This document shows positions 7,032-7,792 of a stretch of 7,792 nucleotides of DNA, piece after piece. Location: contig CAISKC010000003.1 of the NCBI GenBank assembly GCA_903885895.1, forward strand, positions 1-7,792. The letters are read 5' to 3'. How positions within the stretch are numbered: position 1 is the first letter of the stretch; the number at the start of each line of letters is the position of its first letter. This stretch comes from an uncultured Legionella sp. (lineage in GTDB: Bacteria; Pseudomonadota; Gammaproteobacteria; Legionellales; Legionellaceae). A program made the position numbers and the translations under genes. The notes under the pieces were generated by a model that worked only from the letters and a program-made list of their open reading frames with translations, ran no database searches and was not told where the DNA came from.

Positions 7032-7619
7032 CTACCGTTGTTGCAATTGGTTTCGTACAGAAACCACATCTTTTGTAATGTCTTCACGCATATTAGAAAA
7101 TCCACTTTTTAATGTATTAAGAAGATGCGAATTAAAGAAGGAGCCTACGTAATGTCTTGCAGAAGCGGAAAAAGGTAAGACAGGACTCATTAAAACCGCA
7201 ATGATACTACCCATTAAAGCCATTAGCGCTGGTCTTACAATCTTGTGATACATAGCCGAAAACATATCCGTTCCTTTAGCTATATGAAATTGCTGGTCGA
7301 CTTTTCGAAGAGACAACTCGAATTTTCCTTGGAAAAAATTAATATCGGCCTGACCTAGTTCAGAGCTAAATAAAACATTAATATCTGTAGAAAGCTCTTC
7401 TTCCAATAAATCAATAGCTTCCTTTGTATGAGCATGTTGTGTATTGAAAAGCGAATCGGATTTAAATTTATCCAAAATTGCTCTTAGTTGAGCTAAGTAC
7501 TTATTTCTATAAATAGGCACATTTATCTGAACTCTATTGAACGAATCGATCACAGCGTCGCTTATTACAGAAATTGAGCCTCCATTCACTGCTTTTTTAT
7601 GTTCATAGACTAAAGCCAT
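7032..7619 (-). CDS. Single-pass membrane protein of unknown function
   Basis: Encodes 195 aa; no family recognised. Residues 1-125 are mixed-charge and look mostly helical, with an acidic helix KEAIDLLEEEL (66-76). One hydrophobic segment at about 129-150 (RPALMALMGSIIAVLMSPVLPF) is followed by a polar C-terminal 45 residues ending QLQQR. There is no signal peptide and no cysteine; a tail-proximal membrane anchor is the clearest feature. The ATG at 7619 is preceded by AAGGGG with 6 nt spacing, and a promoter with both consensus hexamers lies just upstream, so this is a real, probably well-expressed monocistronic gene. It converges on the VWA operon, with a hairpin between the stops. Its promoter and ribosome-binding site resemble those of the operon, which suggests shared expression. 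Confidence 0.75.
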   Translation of the reverse strand: MALVYEHKKAVNGGSISVISDAVIDSFNRVQINVPIYRNKYLAQLRAILDKFKSDSLFNTQHAHTKEAIDLLEEELSTDINVLFSSELGQADINFFQGKFELSLRKVDQQFHIAKGTDMFSAMYHKIVRPALMALMGSIIAVLMSPVLPFSASARHYVGSFFNSHLLNTLKSGFSNMREDITKDVVSVRNQLQQR

Positions 7620-7643
7620 GTTTCACCCCTTAAAAAAACGGCA

Positions 7644-7671
7644 ATTATACATAGTGATTATTTTTTGTCAA
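7644..7671 (-). promoter_or_regulatory. Promoter with both consensus hexamers for the 195-aa protein gene
   Basis: Read on the minus strand: TTGACA (7671-7666), a 16-nt spacer, then TATAAT (7649-7644). Both hexamers are exact consensus. Transcription would begin near 7637, giving a leader of about 18 nt that contains AAGGGG. This is the best sigma-70-type promoter in the window. Confidence 0.8.
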
Positions 7672-7704
7672 CCAACAAGCAGCACAAACATCTTATTTTT
7701 CAGG

Positions 7705-7736
7705 ATGAGGGCTGAGTGATCCCCTCATAATTTTTT
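7705..7736 (+). terminator. Small terminator-like hairpin, plus strand
   Basis: ATGAGGG (7705-7711) pairs with CCCTCAT (7722-7728) around a 10-nt loop and is followed by AATTTTTT. This reads as an intrinsic terminator for plus-strand transcripts only. No plus-strand gene lies just upstream, so its client is unclear. Confidence 0.45.
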
Positions 7737-7757
7737 GATAGAAAATCGATGTAAATG

Positions 7758-7788
7758 TAGGGTGGACAAAGCGCAGCGTGCCCACCAG
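7758..7788. repeat. REP-type palindrome
   Basis: TAGGGTGGACAAAGCGCAGC followed by GTGCCCACCAG has GGTGG (7761-7765) pairing with CCACC (7782-7786) around a GC-rich centre. It matches, from memory, a widespread repetitive extragenic palindrome often mobilised by REP-associated (RAYT) transposases. The window ends 4 bases later, so any partner copy or transposase is out of view. Confidence 0.65.
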
Positions 7789-7792
7789 TTCG

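Noticed and set aside
6842..7105. Minus-strand 87-codon frame spanning the convergent gap
   Set aside because: It overlaps the ends of both real genes and crosses the palindromic repeat and the terminator hairpin.

Overview
The window looks like a chromosomal piece of a moderately AT-rich gammaproteobacterium. The best anchor is a full-length class Ia isoleucyl-tRNA synthetase whose length (938 aa), KMSKS loop and C-terminal zinc cysteines fall at or within one residue of the E. coli IleRS numbering. The dispersed palindromic repeats, low-complexity proteins and orphan membrane-anchored proteins around it fit a host-associated lineage such as Legionellales/Coxiellaceae. That placement is an inference from style, not from a marker gene.

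Layout, left to right. A 54-bp perfect palindrome (9-62) lies upstream of a small secreted six-cysteine protein gene (129-440, +). This gene converges on ileS (572-3388, -), and a 70-nt nested inverted repeat (488-557) sits between them. The ileS gene stands alone here, without the ribF and lspA neighbours seen in many gammaproteobacteria. A 327-nt noncoding stretch (3389-3715) carries the divergent promoters of ileS and of a two-gene operon on the + strand. The first operon gene encodes a 262-aa protein with a two-helix membrane hairpin and a long Ser/Thr/Pro-rich tail. The second, 38 nt downstream, encodes a 791-aa von Willebrand factor A (VWA) protein with a complete MIDAS metal site and an in-frame 48-bp tandem repeat. 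A convergent gap (6919-7031) holds a recognisable dispersed palindromic repeat and a 14-bp perfect hairpin that probably terminates transcription. Next comes a 195-aa protein gene on the - strand (7032-7619) with one membrane segment and a promoter with both consensus hexamers. The right edge holds a small + strand terminator-like hairpin and a REP-type palindrome.

How the genes may work together: the membrane-hairpin and VWA genes are very probably cotranscribed, and both proteins end in a short arginine cluster. A membrane anchor/scaffold paired with a metal-dependent adhesion protein is the simplest reading, but neither partner nor substrate can be named. The 195-aa gene faces the operon and has a promoter and ribosome-binding site strikingly like the operon's own, so the three may be co-expressed. 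ileS is housekeeping and probably unrelated to its neighbours.
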